A stretch of 64,000 nucleotides of DNA from Viola odorata (taxonomy: Eukaryota; Streptophyta; Magnoliopsida; Malpighiales; Violaceae), in NCBI GenBank assembly GCA_963691705.1, contig OY829542.1, positions 565,501-629,500 of the forward strand, given 5' to 3'. The position numbers were made by a program, and so were the translations under genes. Shown piece after piece: positions 24,170 to 45,100 of this stretch; the stretch's first letter is position 1; each line of letters begins with the position of its first letter. The notes beneath the pieces were generated by a model that had not been told where the DNA came from, did no database searches, and worked only from the letters and a program-made list of their open reading frames with translations.

Positions 24170-24868
24170 TCTCAACTCTTCTTCTTTTTCCTCTTCTGAT
24201 ATTACCAGATATCAGCTCAAAGAATTTTATATTATCATCAATTTATCATCGCCTTCCTTCTTGCTTGCCTGACATGAGTGTGTTTTAATTTCACGGAGAT
24301 AATATAAATATATTCTTCTTTAATCTTTTATCGCTTGAGTTGTACTAGAGTTGATAGTATCGGTGCCGTTTCGGGCCTCGGCCGATATCCCGGGATTGCA
24401 GTTGATGCCCAAAACAGTCTTTTCACGAGAAGGGATTGACGTTTGACTCTTTACATGTGCCAGTCACGTTCCTTGAGGAGAGAGTGACGTGGCTTCAACT
24501 TTAGTCAGCGTGGGCTCCCCCTTTTTCGTCTCTTTTCATTATTCCTCAATCATAGGATTTCTGACGTTACTTTCTTTAAAAAATTAAAAAAAAATCATGC
24601 ATTACGTATCGGCAGGTACTCCCAGCATCTCTCATTTTTATATATATGTTGTAACATCTGCCTGCCAAAAGCCTGACTAACAGCATGGCTCATACCACCA
24701 AGCTGAAGCTAATCTGTAATGGCTTTTTCTTATTCTTTTTAACTCAATCTAGTCTACATTTCTGGAGTAAAAAACCAAACCTTACAGAGCTGTTGTTTAC
24801 AGAAAATTTAAAGCACGCAAAAAGGGAAATTGAGCAAAAATTCATCAGTCTCCCAATCTCCATGCCTT
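24170..24868. other. Spacer between the coiled-coil gene and the fructokinase 3' end
   Basis: Contains the promoter and leader of the coiled-coil gene. ACGT-core motifs occur (CAGTCACGTTCC near 24471 and GTGACGTGGC near 24485). The fructokinase 3' untranslated region lies next to 24868. No exon is supported. Confidence 0.55.
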
Positions 24869-27800
24869 TCATCTTGCACCCACTTCCGCTATGAGCTTGA
24901 GAACAGCTTCTTTTGTGGGTAATGCTGGGATTGCACCTCTTTCTGTTACTGCAACAGCGCCACAGGCATTTGCGAAGAGAAGAGCTTTTCTTAACCGCTC
25001 CTCATCCTGTTACAAAATAACCCACTAAACTTCAGTAAGGCAGAACACTGCGATTTTATAACATTGGGGTTGAGCATTTGCACTGACCAAATTGTTAGTT
25101 GTCATAGTTATACAAGATTATTCACCTAACTTTCAAAACTTGACTCTTCTGTAAACCCAAAATCCCTAAAAAAACTGGAAGCCCTCAAAAAGATAGACTA
25201 CATTTTGAACAAGGAAAGGTTTGTTGCAAATCCTATTAGAGTATTACAGACAACGTCTGGAGATGCATATAATGAAATTCTGCTCTCAAAAGTTTTGGTT
25301 TAGAGGGCTCTTAAGGGTAATAAACGTACTATATAAAAACATAGAACTGTAGATTTCATCCCTCTCAATTACACAAGGAGCTAGATACCTTGAATAGATT
25401 TAGGTCAGAAGCTAGGTTGCTCAGAATCCCACTAACAAAAGCATCCCCTGCACCAGTTGTGTCAACAGGCTTCACTTCTACACCAGCTACCCTGCCCTTG
25501 AATTCCTGCATTGGACTTGTTTTAATTCAAATGATCCTAATACCACACTGATCACGTTACAAGAAAAACAACCAGCTAGATAAACAGGTCTAATATTATT
25601 CCAATAGTAGAATTTCAAAAGGAAGTGGCAATCTTCCACCTCCATGATTAAATGATTCCTACATGGTACATGTATAGATTCATACGACATGAGAGAAAAT
25701 ATATACATGATGTTCAAACACCTTACTATAAAATAAAGAGTCTTATTTACAAGACACATACCAGAAAAAGAAAAACACAAAAGATAATAAACTGTTGTGT
25801 GTTGTTTGTCTAAAATCTGGCAAGCTGAATACTATCACTTTAAAATCCATTTGCAATAGTTCTGTAGATTACACAACAAGCTCAGCTTTCAAAGGAATGC
25901 AATAGTGTAAGGCCCTAAGCACTTTCGCCAAACGGGGTGTATGTGTGACCACTCGAAAACCACTTCTAAGACTAGGAACACATTCTTGAGTAAATTATGA
26001 TTTGAAAAAAACAGCTAGTGTGGTGAATTGACAAAAAATAAACCTACAGATGCTTTACAGTGATAAACTTACCTTGGTATAATATCTGCAGCCCGCTGAC
26101 CCTTCAGTTACAATCAAAAGCTTCAAATTAGGTTGAAAAAGCTTATCCAAAACCACATTATCATCATTAGGATCACAACCCCCAGTTAAGAATGCTACTT
26201 CATCCTCACTTATCTGCCAAGTCACCACAATGAACTCTAAATGGTTATATTACTTGCAGTTTCATGAAACCATCACAAAAAGGATTCACTTAGGTGTATC
26301 TATGATTCTCTCTATGGTGCCCTACATGACCTTGTGCATTTGACTATACCTTAATAAGATCAGCTTGATCCCATATACTCATTATCCCCTCCCAAGCAGC
26401 CTCTGCTGATGGCCATAATGCCACTCTCAGATTTGGATCGTAGGAAAGAATACTGCCTGCATTTTTCGCAATTCTCATTGCAGCAAGATGAGCTGACCTA
26501 CATGGTTCAGCTATCAAACTAATCGATCCATAATGAAAGATACCAGCCTGCGATGAATACAGATTAAAAATGAAAATTGCAAGTCATCTACTATATGCTA
26601 ATTTTGATTCATTAGTTAAGAAAAGAAAGGGAAATATACCTGCTCCAGGAGATTTCTGTCTAGCTCAGATTCATGAAGAAGCATGTCTGCACTTGGATGA
26701 CGGAAAAACAAAAACTCACGTTCACCATCAGCCCTGAGAGTTACAAATGCCAATGCAGTCCTTGCATTCGAGTCAAATCGCACCCCAGAATTATCAACGT
26801 TGTTTTGTTTTAAAATATCAGCCAACATATGCCCAAAATCATCATCACCTAGCTGAGATAAAAATGGCTCAGTGTTTGAAAGTTTGAACCACATTCAAAT
26901 AAAAGAAAGCAAGAGCAGCACTGAAATAATGCAACAGACAACGTGATGCTAGAACTGTAAAATTCATTGAACCATCATTTCTTATCATTACACTTGCTTC
27001 TGGGGCAGGGAAGGTAATGGCCAGTTACCTATTACAGTCTACTACTTTATGCAAACATGGATGCTAAACTTAAAGGACTAAAGCAGGTGATGCTCAATTA
27101 AAAGAGAAAGTAACCAAGAGTCGACATAGAATGACAATGGCAATCAGATATATAAAGACTAAAGTCACTAAACTATATTCAAATGCACCTTGCCTAGAAA
27201 AGCTGATGAACCACCAAGTCTTGATACGCCAACTGCCACATTAGCAGGAGCACCACCAGCAGCCTTCTTGAAAGCAGGTGCTTCAGCTAGCGAAACTCCT
27301 CCAACAGTGGGCACAAAGTCAATCAACATTTCCCCAAAGCAAACAACAAGGGGGTAGCGGCCTTGAGACTTTGGTTGTGCAATATTTGAGGCACATTTTT
27401 CCGTATCACCTGCACATTATTTAATTGCTTGATATCAACAAACTGTAGCGTGCCTCTCTACATTCCACGCCCATTGTTCTTAAAAACATGATTTTTGCTT
27501 AAATTTTCAATTATAGTCCCAACCAAGTATGTTCATCAGTCCAAAAAGAAAAACTCCCAGAGTGTTTTTGTAGTTGACAAGAAGGCAGCTCTAAATCATG
27601 CAACTTAGTTAGTAGGACCAAGCAAGTTTTTCCCTTTCGCTTTCAATGATAAGATCTGGTCCTAAATGAATAATTGGGAGGTTACCAAAACACTTATTCA
27701 AATGATATTTTATTGTTATCAATACGTGTAGACCCCTTTCAGTGAGTAAAGACAAAAAGTATAACACAGAAACAAACAACACAAGCTGAAGCATGTAAAG

Positions 27801-28032
27801 GGAAGATCTGGCATTATTAAGAGACGACCCCAGACAAACACCAGAGCAAAAGGATAGAAATCGACGCCCACCGCCACAAGCAATCACCAAAATAACCAAA
27901 AGAACAAACTTTACATAAGAAAAGCTGAAACCCAGAAAGTAAATCAATCCTTAATCACTGCAAAAGCATAACAACCTGAAGAAACGTAGCTAATCAAGAA
28001 AGAAGCCAACCTGAAACGGGTTCTTGAGCCAT
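24869..28032 (-). CDS. FRK7: Fructokinase, pfkB family (FRK7-like)
   Basis: Seven coding exons on the minus strand, 28032-28011, 27409-27189, 26852-26640, 26547-26350, 26213-26073, 25505-25389 and 25006-24869, give 349 aa with all phases consistent. It phosphorylates fructose to fructose 6-phosphate with ATP, feeding starch and sugar metabolism. The N-terminal domain starts [17 protein letters not shown]. The first pfkB signature region is [16 protein letters not shown] (about residues 56-71). The second is DTTGAGDAF, with the anion hole GAGD at 283-286 and catalytic base Asp286. The ATG at 28032 gives a cytosolic-type protein like other plant fructokinases. An in-frame ATG at 28188 would add 52 residues, so the true start is not settled. 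Only 22 coding bases are in exon 1, followed by a 601 bp intron. It is divergent from the phosphoglucomutase gene, as in Arabidopsis from memory. Confidence 0.95.
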
Positions 28033-30076
28033 GTAAGCGGTGGGAATGGAAGGAGATGGGATTGAAGGAGAGGAATAAAGCGGAGAAGCAAGAAAGAAAG
28101 AAGGTTGGTGGAAGTGAGGTAGAAAGAGATTAAAAATAAGAAAGTAGGAAAGGAAGCGGTGGGTGGTTGTTGTAATAAACTTGAACACTCCCCTTCCTCT
28201 CCGTGATGGATTGGCTGGTGGTGATGTGGTGTGAGAGCATCAGGTTTTATACTTTTCTCTTTTTGCTGAGATAACAAGGTGGTTTTTGTTTTTGCGGTCT
28301 TTGTTTATTTTAATTATTGTGACAAAATCTGCTAAGCTGGCGTGTATTTGGTCGATAAACATGCTACTTGCCATTCATTTTTTATTTTTCCTCTTCAGCT
28401 CAATGTCTGTGCCTTTGTGCCTTAGTATTCAGGTTTGTTTTATTTGATCGACCTTGTCGATTTGAAAAGAAAAATGGTGCTCAATTAGCCCAAGCTTCCT
28501 TTTCGTTTTGTTTTGTGGGCTTTGATTATAGTAATCACTTAAGGCCCGTTGAGAATTTATATATAATTATAAACAAAATTATTAAAACCCGAGCTGAACA
28601 AGTGGTAAGAGGATTAAAAGTTTAGGTAATAATTAATCTAGATAAATTAAATATTTATTTAAATTATGAATAAAGTAACATTTTTTATATTTTAATGGTA
28701 AATTTTAAAATAGTAAGTTTTTTTTTACATGCTAAGAAAAAAATTATACACGACTAATAAATAGTGTACATGAATTAGAAAAATTAATTGGAAAAAAATA
28801 AGGGTTAAAGTAAACTTTGGTTAGAACCAGTTCAAGCAGGAATTTGACTGGTTTTTTTACCCTTTTTTTTTTAAACTTTGACTATTTTCTCACCAAGTTT
28901 AATGAAAACAGGTTTTGAAGGTCTTAATGTCCACGTCACAGTTTTCCTAGTCTACTCAGCCAAGTTGGAAAAATTATTATTGATTTGGTTAAACTTTAAT
29001 AAATGATATTTAAAAAATATATATAAAAGTCACATTTTATCGAAAGAGATAAAAGTTACTTTTTATTGAATTGTTTATTATTTCCGATAGATAATTTAAG
29101 ATTCTTTTATCAAAATAATCCTAAACTAATCGCTTACAAGTAGGAATTATCTTAGTAAGATTGTATGTGATATTAACAAATAATAGTATAACAATATAAT
29201 TATTATGTAATAATAGCTTCTAATAATACAATCATTATTTTCTAATACATTATATATTAATACTATAAAATTTTATACTACGATATGATATAGCATTTTA
29301 TTATATCAACATTTCATATATTATTATATTATGATCATAATTTTATTATTATATTATTAGTATGTTTTATAATTATATGCTATATTATATTATTGTATAT
29401 TGATTTATAGTAAATAATGTATATAATATTATATAATGACATGACATATTTATTAAATAACATTTATAAAATATTTATTTTTATACATTATAAAATAATA
29501 GTAATTAAATTAATGTATAATGATAAAATAGTATATAAATAATGTAATATATATTCATATATAATAATAATATAATAATATAATTTTAGAATCTTTTAAC
29601 CAAACACCGCTGTAGGATATGTATATAAGAGCCGAGAGAGTATTTGATTACTAAAATCTCTCTTAAAAATTACAATCTCATTAAACTTTTTGCTTTTAAT
29701 GATTTCATTGCTAATAATAAAGTCATCACATTTATTCTTGTAAATACTGAAAAGACGGGTTCGCTAGGACACAAAAACCATTAATTTTATGAACATAAAT
29801 TAAAGAAAAAGAAAGAACTACAATGGCATTTCCATGAGCAAATGGAATTTGAACATAAGAAAAATGAAATAAAAGAGATTTTAATTTTTTAAAAAATGGG
29901 GAGGGGAAAAAAAGCAGTTCACAACTTCACATGATAGATGTGAAGATAAGTCATTGGGTTTTGTAGGCAAATGTTCAAAAAAAACTAGAACTCCTATTTT
30001 CTAGACATCCTAGTGATCAGAATCAGATCACACCGCCATTTTGAACTGAAGAGAGCTTCGTCATTAACTCAAAGCA
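28033..30076. other. Shared 2 kb upstream region of fructokinase and phosphoglucomutase
   Basis: Divergent promoter region. Near the fructokinase are its leader and site II-like motifs (28487-28492 and 28516-28521). The middle, about 28980-29590, is an extremely AT-rich run of TATTAT-like sequence without clear tandem units. The end near 30076 should be the phosphoglucomutase leader. No exon is supported. Confidence 0.55.
28980..29590. repeat. Extremely AT-rich block
   Basis: About 600 bases made nearly entirely of A and T, dominated by irregular TATTA, ATAAT and TATATT units. This could be a degenerate microsatellite or a matrix-attachment-like region; the sequence alone cannot tell. Confidence 0.6.
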
Positions 30077-37631
<7,555 letters not shown>

Positions 37632-38566
37632 TGACCAAAAACTCAATTGTACGTATCATGAATCGAGTGCTATCGATGTTCTTGTTGATGACAGGTCCAG
37701 CATTTCCATCATTTCCTCGCTTAATTTTCTATAATCCTTTCTGTGCAATTTTGGCTTGTACTTTAGCTAGTCAAGGTATATGATAACAATAAAGCTCTCC
37801 ATCTAAAGCACGCAAAAACAAAATAGTGGAAGTAAAGTCCTTTCCCTTTAACGCCTCTTTTCATTGGTGGTCAAAAAGAAAAGTCACGATGCCCTTGTTG
37901 ATTTAAAGTTGTCATGGATTGATGTTTAGTAAAAAGATGGTAAAAGCATGTACATCCAAAACAGGCAATGCTGTATCGTATACAATTCGAAAACTTGTTA
38001 AATTATGCTGCATCGGACATGGTAATTTCTTGAGCAGGTTAAGTTTTTATGTGGAGATATGTCGTCTAGTAGTTCAATGCCATCCAGTTCGAGGCCAGGT
38101 TACTGGTTTTCTCACCTAGTTCTGAAACATGCTGTTCCTTGGTACGGTTCCCGGTTTCTCCAGTCCGAACCAGGCTGTACAACCATGGTCCCGTCATGAC
38201 TCTGTGAGCATTTGTTACATGAAGGAGTGGGAAAATAGCCAATAGGAAGCCGACAGGCAAATTGCTGAATGATGAGATGTCACTGCACAACCCTTGTACC
38301 TTCCCTTCATTCTTCTGTTATCATCTCAAAAGTGACCTTAGTTGCAGAGCTAACATTCCTATTTCTTGATTTGAGGGCACTTATTTTGATCCAATAAAGC
38401 AATTTGTTGCTCTCAAATCTTTCTTTTGCTCCTTAGTGACTGACCATTTTTCATGCATCAATATTAGATTTATTCAATAATTACCTACGTGATCATTTGC
38501 CAGCCTTTGATGTGACAATCTGGTGATGAGCAATGGAGCGCAATGGAGCTTCTGGCTCGCATTGTC
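37632..38566. other. 3' flank of the phosphoglucomutase gene
   Basis: Contains the 3' untranslated region, with AATAAA at 37788-37793. Less AT-rich than the DNA around it. No further exon is supported. It ends at the TTA target site of the first Harbinger-type element. Confidence 0.5.
37788..37793 (+). terminator. Polyadenylation signal of the phosphoglucomutase gene
   Basis: AATAAA, 157 bases after the stop codon. Confidence 0.45.
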
Positions 38567-38569
38567 TTA

Positions 38570-39808
38570 GTGCCTGTTTGGGAGTCTGGTTTGGTACCAG
38601 AAAGTTGGTTTACCAAACCAGAAAGTTAAAATAGGTGTTTGGTAACACCTATTTTAAACCAACTTCTTTAGAAGTTGGTTTAAAAAACCAAAGAAAACAC
38701 ACCTTTTGCCACCGGATGGGAGAGCACCAGTTGGTGAAACCAATGGTTTCAAGAAACACGGAACCGAGATTTGAGTTTAATGATTTTTTTATAAACCCAA
38801 AAATACCCCTCATCTATTCCCACGATTGCATTTCATTTGAGCCCTAATTCTCATTTTCTCTTCGCCTCACGCAGCCGCTCCCGTGCCCGATCTTCTTCTT
38901 CTTGCCGTAGCAGCCTCACGCCGGCCTTCTTCTTCCGGCCTCACGCCGGCCTTCATCCTCAGCTTCTCCTCTCACGTCCGATTGCAAAACATAAAGATGG
39001 TGGTGGGTTGTGGTGGTTGGTTGACTGGGTGGTAGCAGTTCTGTGGTGGGTGCTTGGGTTTGAGGAGAGGCAGAGAGGTTTGGGTTTGATTGGAATTGGA
39101 ATTGTGGAATTGGAATTGGAATTAATTTAGGTTTGGATGAGTTTAATTGATTGAAGCGATGATTTGGTTGGGTTTGGGCGGAGGAGAGGCAGAGAGGAGG
39201 AAGAGGATGAACAGTAACATGTATCAAATTAATTATAATGGCACAATGGTAAATTAGAGTTTTCTAAAAATTTAAGCCAAACTCTTCATAAATCCAATTG
39301 CTAATCAATTTGCTTAAATTGTTAGTTTATCTGTTGTTTAATAATTCATACTCATCCTTTAGATTAATTAGGTGTCTTCAATTTGATAATTCGATTAACA
39401 GTTTGCTCGAATTTTTGATTTTTAATTAATTAACTAAAATATTGTATTTATCAAATTAAATTGTGTGTGTATTAATCGAACATTTGGTTCGAACAGCTGA
39501 ATCGGCATTAAATTTAGAGACATTTTGGTCGTTTCAGATTTTTAAACCATAAAAAAACATATAAAGATACTAAAAATACTAAAAATATTAATTCTAACAC
39601 TTGAAATGAATTATGCCCTTTATGGTCATTTTATATTCCAACCATAGTTTTAAAACAATTTTTACCAAACACCAAAAACAACTTCTGGTTTCCCCACACA
39701 ACTTTTAACAAACATTTACCAAACAGCAAACTCTGTTCTGAAACTAATTTTTTTCCACTCAACTTTTTTCCAATCAACTTCCACCGAACCGGAACGCCAA
39801 ACAGGCCC
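38570..39808. mobile_element. Harbinger/Tourist-type non-autonomous element 1
   Basis: The 1,239 bp element starts GTGCCTGTTTGGGAGTCTGG and ends with the inverted counterpart CCGGAACGCCAAACAGGCCC. TTA lies on both sides (38567-38569 and 39809-39811). Such ends with a TTA/TAA target are typical of PIF/Harbinger elements. Inside the left end is a subterminal palindrome (GGTTTGGTACCAGAAAG). The interior has a GC-rich then G/T-rich patch at about 38860-39200. No transposase is seen. Confidence 0.8.
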
Positions 39809-39811
39809 TTA

Positions 39812-42139
39812 GTGGATGTTTGGCATTCTGGTTTGGTACCAGAAAGTTGGTTTCCAAAATCAGAATGCCAATCATGGTGTTTGGTAACACCATTTCAACT
39901 GGACTTCTTGAGAAGTCCAGTTTTGTAAACCTGCAAAAATGCAGGAAATGGCACTGGTTTTATTTGCTCCAGTGGCCAAAACCATGGTTTTGGCCAAAAC
40001 ACGGGAAGGAGATTTTACTGTTGAGAGTTTAATGAAACTCTCAAAAACCCAATTTTGCCCTCTTCCTTGCAGCTGTTCCTTCTTCTTCTTCTCTTCTCAT
40101 TCGTGCCTCACTCATCTTTTCCTTCTTAAGTTGCAGCCCGTTTCTTCTTCTTCTTGTTGTTGTTTTTTAGTTTGGTGATATGGGTTTGTATATTTATATG
40201 TATTGGATGCTTTTGATTTGTTGGATTGCTGCTTGTAGTGAGGGATTTGCAGGATTTTTTGATCTGGACATGGTTTTGCAGGAAAGGGAAAAGAGATGAA
40301 GATGGCTAAATGAATAAAAACATGGTCGTTGGATCGGTCTTGCCAAAAAGGTAAGATGATCCAACGGTGAGGATGAGAGAGGGAAGGAAAAAAGAGTATA
40401 ATTATTTAATTGGTTCGAGTTATTGGTACAAGAAGTCTCGCTAAAAATAAATAAAAATCCAAACGGAAAATACCGAAAGGATTAATAAAATGAAATAAAC
40501 GAAATGATACGCGTCAAAAATGTAAAATGTGACAATGGACGGAAATGTTCGATCTACGGTTCGAGAAATTTTGTTCGGAACCGAAAAAAATCGAACCTAA
40601 ATAGATTGATTTTTCACTACATTTAAAATGACTATATATTAAATAATTAGATTATTGGGTGTCTTTAATTAAAAAGATTGATTAAGGTTACATTAGCAAG
40701 AAAAAGGGATGTTCTTAATTTGTTTCCTGTTTCTTTAGGGAATCAATTTGAAAGCTATTTTTTGTTGTATTATTATTATTTGCGATCTTTCAGATCTTTT
40801 GCATTTTATTTATTAAGTTTTAGATTTTAGAAAGCAATAAACTAAATCTGAATGATAAGGTTATGATATAATTTTAGGGGAAAAAATTGAGCATTAATGT
40901 AATTTAAATATTAAATATCCCATTCTTACAAATTTCCATATATATTCACGTTAACTGGTAATTGGCAAACCCAGCGTATGTTTTTTCTTTTTCTTATTTT
41001 TTCTGGTATCATTCAATATATTAAATAATTGTCAACTATCGGAATTAGATTTTATTCCCCTAATTATTGACTTTTATATATATATATATATATATCATAT
41101 AAAAATAAATTCTAAATTACATGTATAAATATAAAATTTATTAGAATTGTGGGGAAATTGACAATTTATTACTAATTCTATTCAAATCAATTTTAAAAGG
41201 TCAATTTCATTATTTTTTTACATTAAATATTCATTTGAGAACTGTGACAAAAAATATGGGACATAGGAGGTGGTGAATCAAACACATTATTCCACATTAT
41301 TTCATTTTTACTCCTAATTTCTACTCAAATTACCTTGATAGATAAGGGCTAATTTATCATTTGTATAAAATATATGTTTCGAAAAAGATAAAATGACAAA
41401 TATTAAAATGGATCAAAAAATCGTATAAAAAATTGAAATTTCTTCATTTTTCACTACATTTCAATTTATTACGCGATTTTTCTTTACATTTTATGATACA
41501 AAATATATAAAGATTAAAATGACTATATATTAATTTAAAATGTTATTCATATAATTTAAAATGACAATGAGGATCGAAAAATCGTAACATAAATTGAAAT
41601 ATAGTGAAAAATCGTAACATAAATCGAAAAACGAAGGAATTTCATTAAAAAAAAAGTTTTGTTGGAACAAAATTGTAGCATAATTTCTTATTATAAATAA
41701 AATGTTAATTATTTCTTTACAGAAATATATTGATTAAAAATATCTATATAGAGTTTGCAAAATTTTTAATATAATGCTTTAAACCATGGTATTAATAATT
41801 TATATTTTTAAATGTTTGATTATAAATAAATTGATAAATATTAGGTGGTAAATGTTTAATTATAAATAAATTGATTATAAACATATATAAAGATACTAAA
41901 AAAATTATTTCTAACACTTGAAATGAATTATGCCCTTTATGGTCATTTTACATTCCAACCATAGTTTTAAAACAGTTTTTACCAAACACCAAAAACAATT
42001 TCTGGTTTCCCCACATAACTTTTAACAAACATTTACCAAACAACATACTCCGTTCTACAAAAGTCTGAAACTGATTTTTGCAGACTGAACTTTTTTCTAC
42101 TGAACTTTTCCAGCTAGAACCGGAACGCCAAACAGGCCC
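39812..42139. mobile_element. Harbinger/Tourist-type non-autonomous element 2
   Basis: The 2,328 bp element is directly next to element 1. It starts GTGGATGTTTGGCATTCTGG and ends CCGGAACGCCAAACAGGCCC, with TTA at 39809-39811 and 42140-42142. Its last 260 bases closely match the last 260 of element 1 (AACACTTGAAATGAATTATG, then TTTACCAAACACC), so both belong to one family and lie in the same orientation. No transposase is seen. A (TA)n run lies at 41075-41095. Confidence 0.78.
41075..41095. repeat. (TA)n microsatellite inside Harbinger-type element 2
   Basis: About ten TA units in an AT-rich interior. Confidence 0.7.
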
Positions 42140-45100
42140 TTAGTTGATTCTTCTACTGCTTCTTCACCTGTGTCCATGATGAGACAAGACAACAGCCAGT
42201 GGCTTGGCCCGACCGCCATTCGTGGGAGCTGAGTGTACATCTAAGAGTCAACCACAACCACCATTATGGCTTTTTGCTATAATGGGGAAAAACTTGTCTT
42301 TAATATACATAAAACCATTTTTGGATGCAACCCCAACAATCTCCAGCAGCAGCCCCAACTGAAAATAATGGCATAACATGTTTGAACACTGTTTCTTGTC
42401 CTTTAGAGGAGTTTTGCACGTAGTTTAGTTGTTGCTTGCTAACTCTTTCTCCTGTAGTTTTTTTTTTGTGTTTCTTTGGATTTTAGTACTGTCTAACCCA
42501 TTTTCCCCTACTTGCGCAGGACAGCCCTTCCAAAGGGGACCCTAGGAGTGGGGCCTTTATGTGGGAAAGAAGACGCTAAGTTGTAGCCCTTGTAGGCTCT
42601 GCCCTTTTGTTTTCTTTTCCCTCGTTTCCACTTTGTTTCATAATAATTTATAATCAGAGGTTCATAGAATTTTAAGCCTAAAACCACCTGATGTTTCCCA
42701 TGAAGCAATCAATAATATGAAGTTGAACATCTTGCCCCACTCTATCTACAAGTGATCGACCCTACTACATTGCATTGTGGTGATGAAGGACACTCTCCTC
42801 GGCTGTCCTCTTTACCTTTATGGCAGGAGAGTAATCTTACTCGAGCAAGATCGAACTTTAAATGTAGGAATGAGTATTTTGGTTGTTATTTGGTGTCAAA
42901 AAATAAAACTAACTCAAGCTGAATCGAGAAAATTAAATAACTTGAAATTTGGAAAAATTCTCCCATTTTTTTATGAATAAATTAAACTATGTGCTTGAAA
43001 TATTTGAATGGTAAAGAGTAAAAACCGACTTAAAACTTGAAATTGAACCAAACTGAACTAAAATTTGTCGAATTAGGTTAGTTGAAAATTGAACTATGAT
43101 TTGGACCTGATGAGATAGAATCGACCTGAACTATTAAAGAACAACTAGACACGAATGGTCCTCACCCTTACTTGGGAAATGACTTCCCAACGTGGTTTTC
43201 TTTATTCTTCAAACTCGAACTTGAAACTTAAGTTAAAGGTGAACATATCCTTTATCATTAAACCTAAGTTAAAAGTGAACATGTCCCTTAATGTGTACTC
43301 GTTTCAAGGTTAAAGCACAAGTTTTTGAACCATATATTTATTTGTTTTTCTTGCCCCTAAAATGGACACAATTTTCAAGCAAAACTAGTTGAGCCTAAAG
43401 GGTGACGATCTTAATCCGGTTCAATTTACATATTTCGTTCGTCCCGATTTAACTAGAATTAGGGATTCAATTATTGGTTCATTTATTAAACGGTTCAAGA
43501 ATTTCCTATCCTGCTTCAAAATATGATGGGACAGTCCCGACCCTACGGGTAAACTGAATGTTCTGTTTGCTCGGTAAACATCTCATGTAAAAATCATGAC
43601 GCGTACCATAAAATTTAAAAATTAAATGTGTCGTGGGTAGGCTCACGGCCATGAAGATAACCATAAGAAATGTAATATTGAAGAATTAATCTAACTTTAT
43701 TGATTTAAATAGATCCAATAATACTCACCAAGAAACATATAAAAAATATCTACTAGGTTTTTTAATCTATTAATTTTTTTCTTAGTTTGTGTAACTTTTT
43801 ATTAAAATTTAATTTTGCAATTCAAACTTTTAATTATTTGTTAATTTAGATCCTCATTATATTGAATGTGTTTGTGGAAGCGAATATAAAAATATTTAAC
43901 TATAATATTTGATTTTCCACGAAAAGAAAAAATCATAACTTAGACGGGTGTGACTGAGACTATCTAAATGGTTTGACCCCTCACGATCTTAAACGAACAA
44001 AACTAAGCGAATTTCGACTGAAACAAATGACGTGGAACCGTTTTGCCATCCCCAACTAACTTGACCAGCTTGAATAGTGTTTCCTTGGCAAATAGATAAC
44101 CCTCATCTCATCTCCCTTTTACCATTAGAAATCCAAAACCAAAATCAATTCGGATTATCTCTGCCCCCCATTTCGTAAATGGTGATTTTAAATCCCCCAC
44201 CGGACCCACCCAACAAATAATTTTAGAGACAAGGAAAAAGCAAGCAAGGCCTCCAGTGCATAATAAGATGGATAGAAAACGAAATGTGTTTGTCCTAATT
44301 GAAAGACACGATTAAGTCATAGCTAATTATAGATCCAACCTTATTGGGTCTATCAATTTCATCAGATTTGCTTGTTCTTCTTCTAAAAGAGATTGAAACT
44401 CGAATTGCCCCACCTTTTATCTGCATCACATTTGTGACAACGCCACCATCATGTTAGTTGCCTCTACTACTCATGGACCAACTTCTTCTTTTTCCATCTA
44501 ATCTCTTCTGTCCTGTAGTGAAAAATCAATTCTCAGATTTTGGGGAAAGTTTGATTAGCAAAAGTTATAGCTAGCAACAATTTTACATATATAGACCCTT
44601 ATGTTCTTGATCTTTTCTTCTTGTCAATGATTTTTCTTGCCTGCTTTCAAGATATTGTAAGAACTGGAAAATCCCATTGAGAATGGAAAGAAAAGAAAAA
44701 AGATCGAGCAATAGTGATTGCTTGTCTTTCCTGTTCTAGTTAAGGGTGACAAAAATAAAACAATACGGCAGTTTTCTTGTGTGAATATCAAATAAAATAG
44801 AACTATTTATGACCGGTTGAGGAGAACTTTAAAAAACCGTAAGTATAAATTTTTATCAAGTGAATTTAAGAAAATAGAAATGCGTTTATTATTAGTATTC
44901 ATGATGCATGTAACCCTAATAAAATAAAACACTACAATAGCATAAGCAAAATAATAAAAAAGCTTATATTACAAATGCAATGGATGAAAAAGGATAATGA
45001 AAAGGTTTAATTGGAATTCTTTTGACAAACAAAAAAAATTGTCCGTTATCCCAGGGACTGATTTCTACAATAATTTTACAATAGAAACATGCATTTGGGC

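Noticed and set aside
28980..29590. AT-rich block as a replication origin or organelle insertion
   Set aside because: No defined motifs, genes or unit structure support either; it is described only as AT-rich DNA.
42508..42708. 66-codon minus-strand frame after the Harbinger-type elements
   Set aside because: No domain, no splice-compatible neighbours, and the stretch looks like ordinary intergenic or untranslated sequence.
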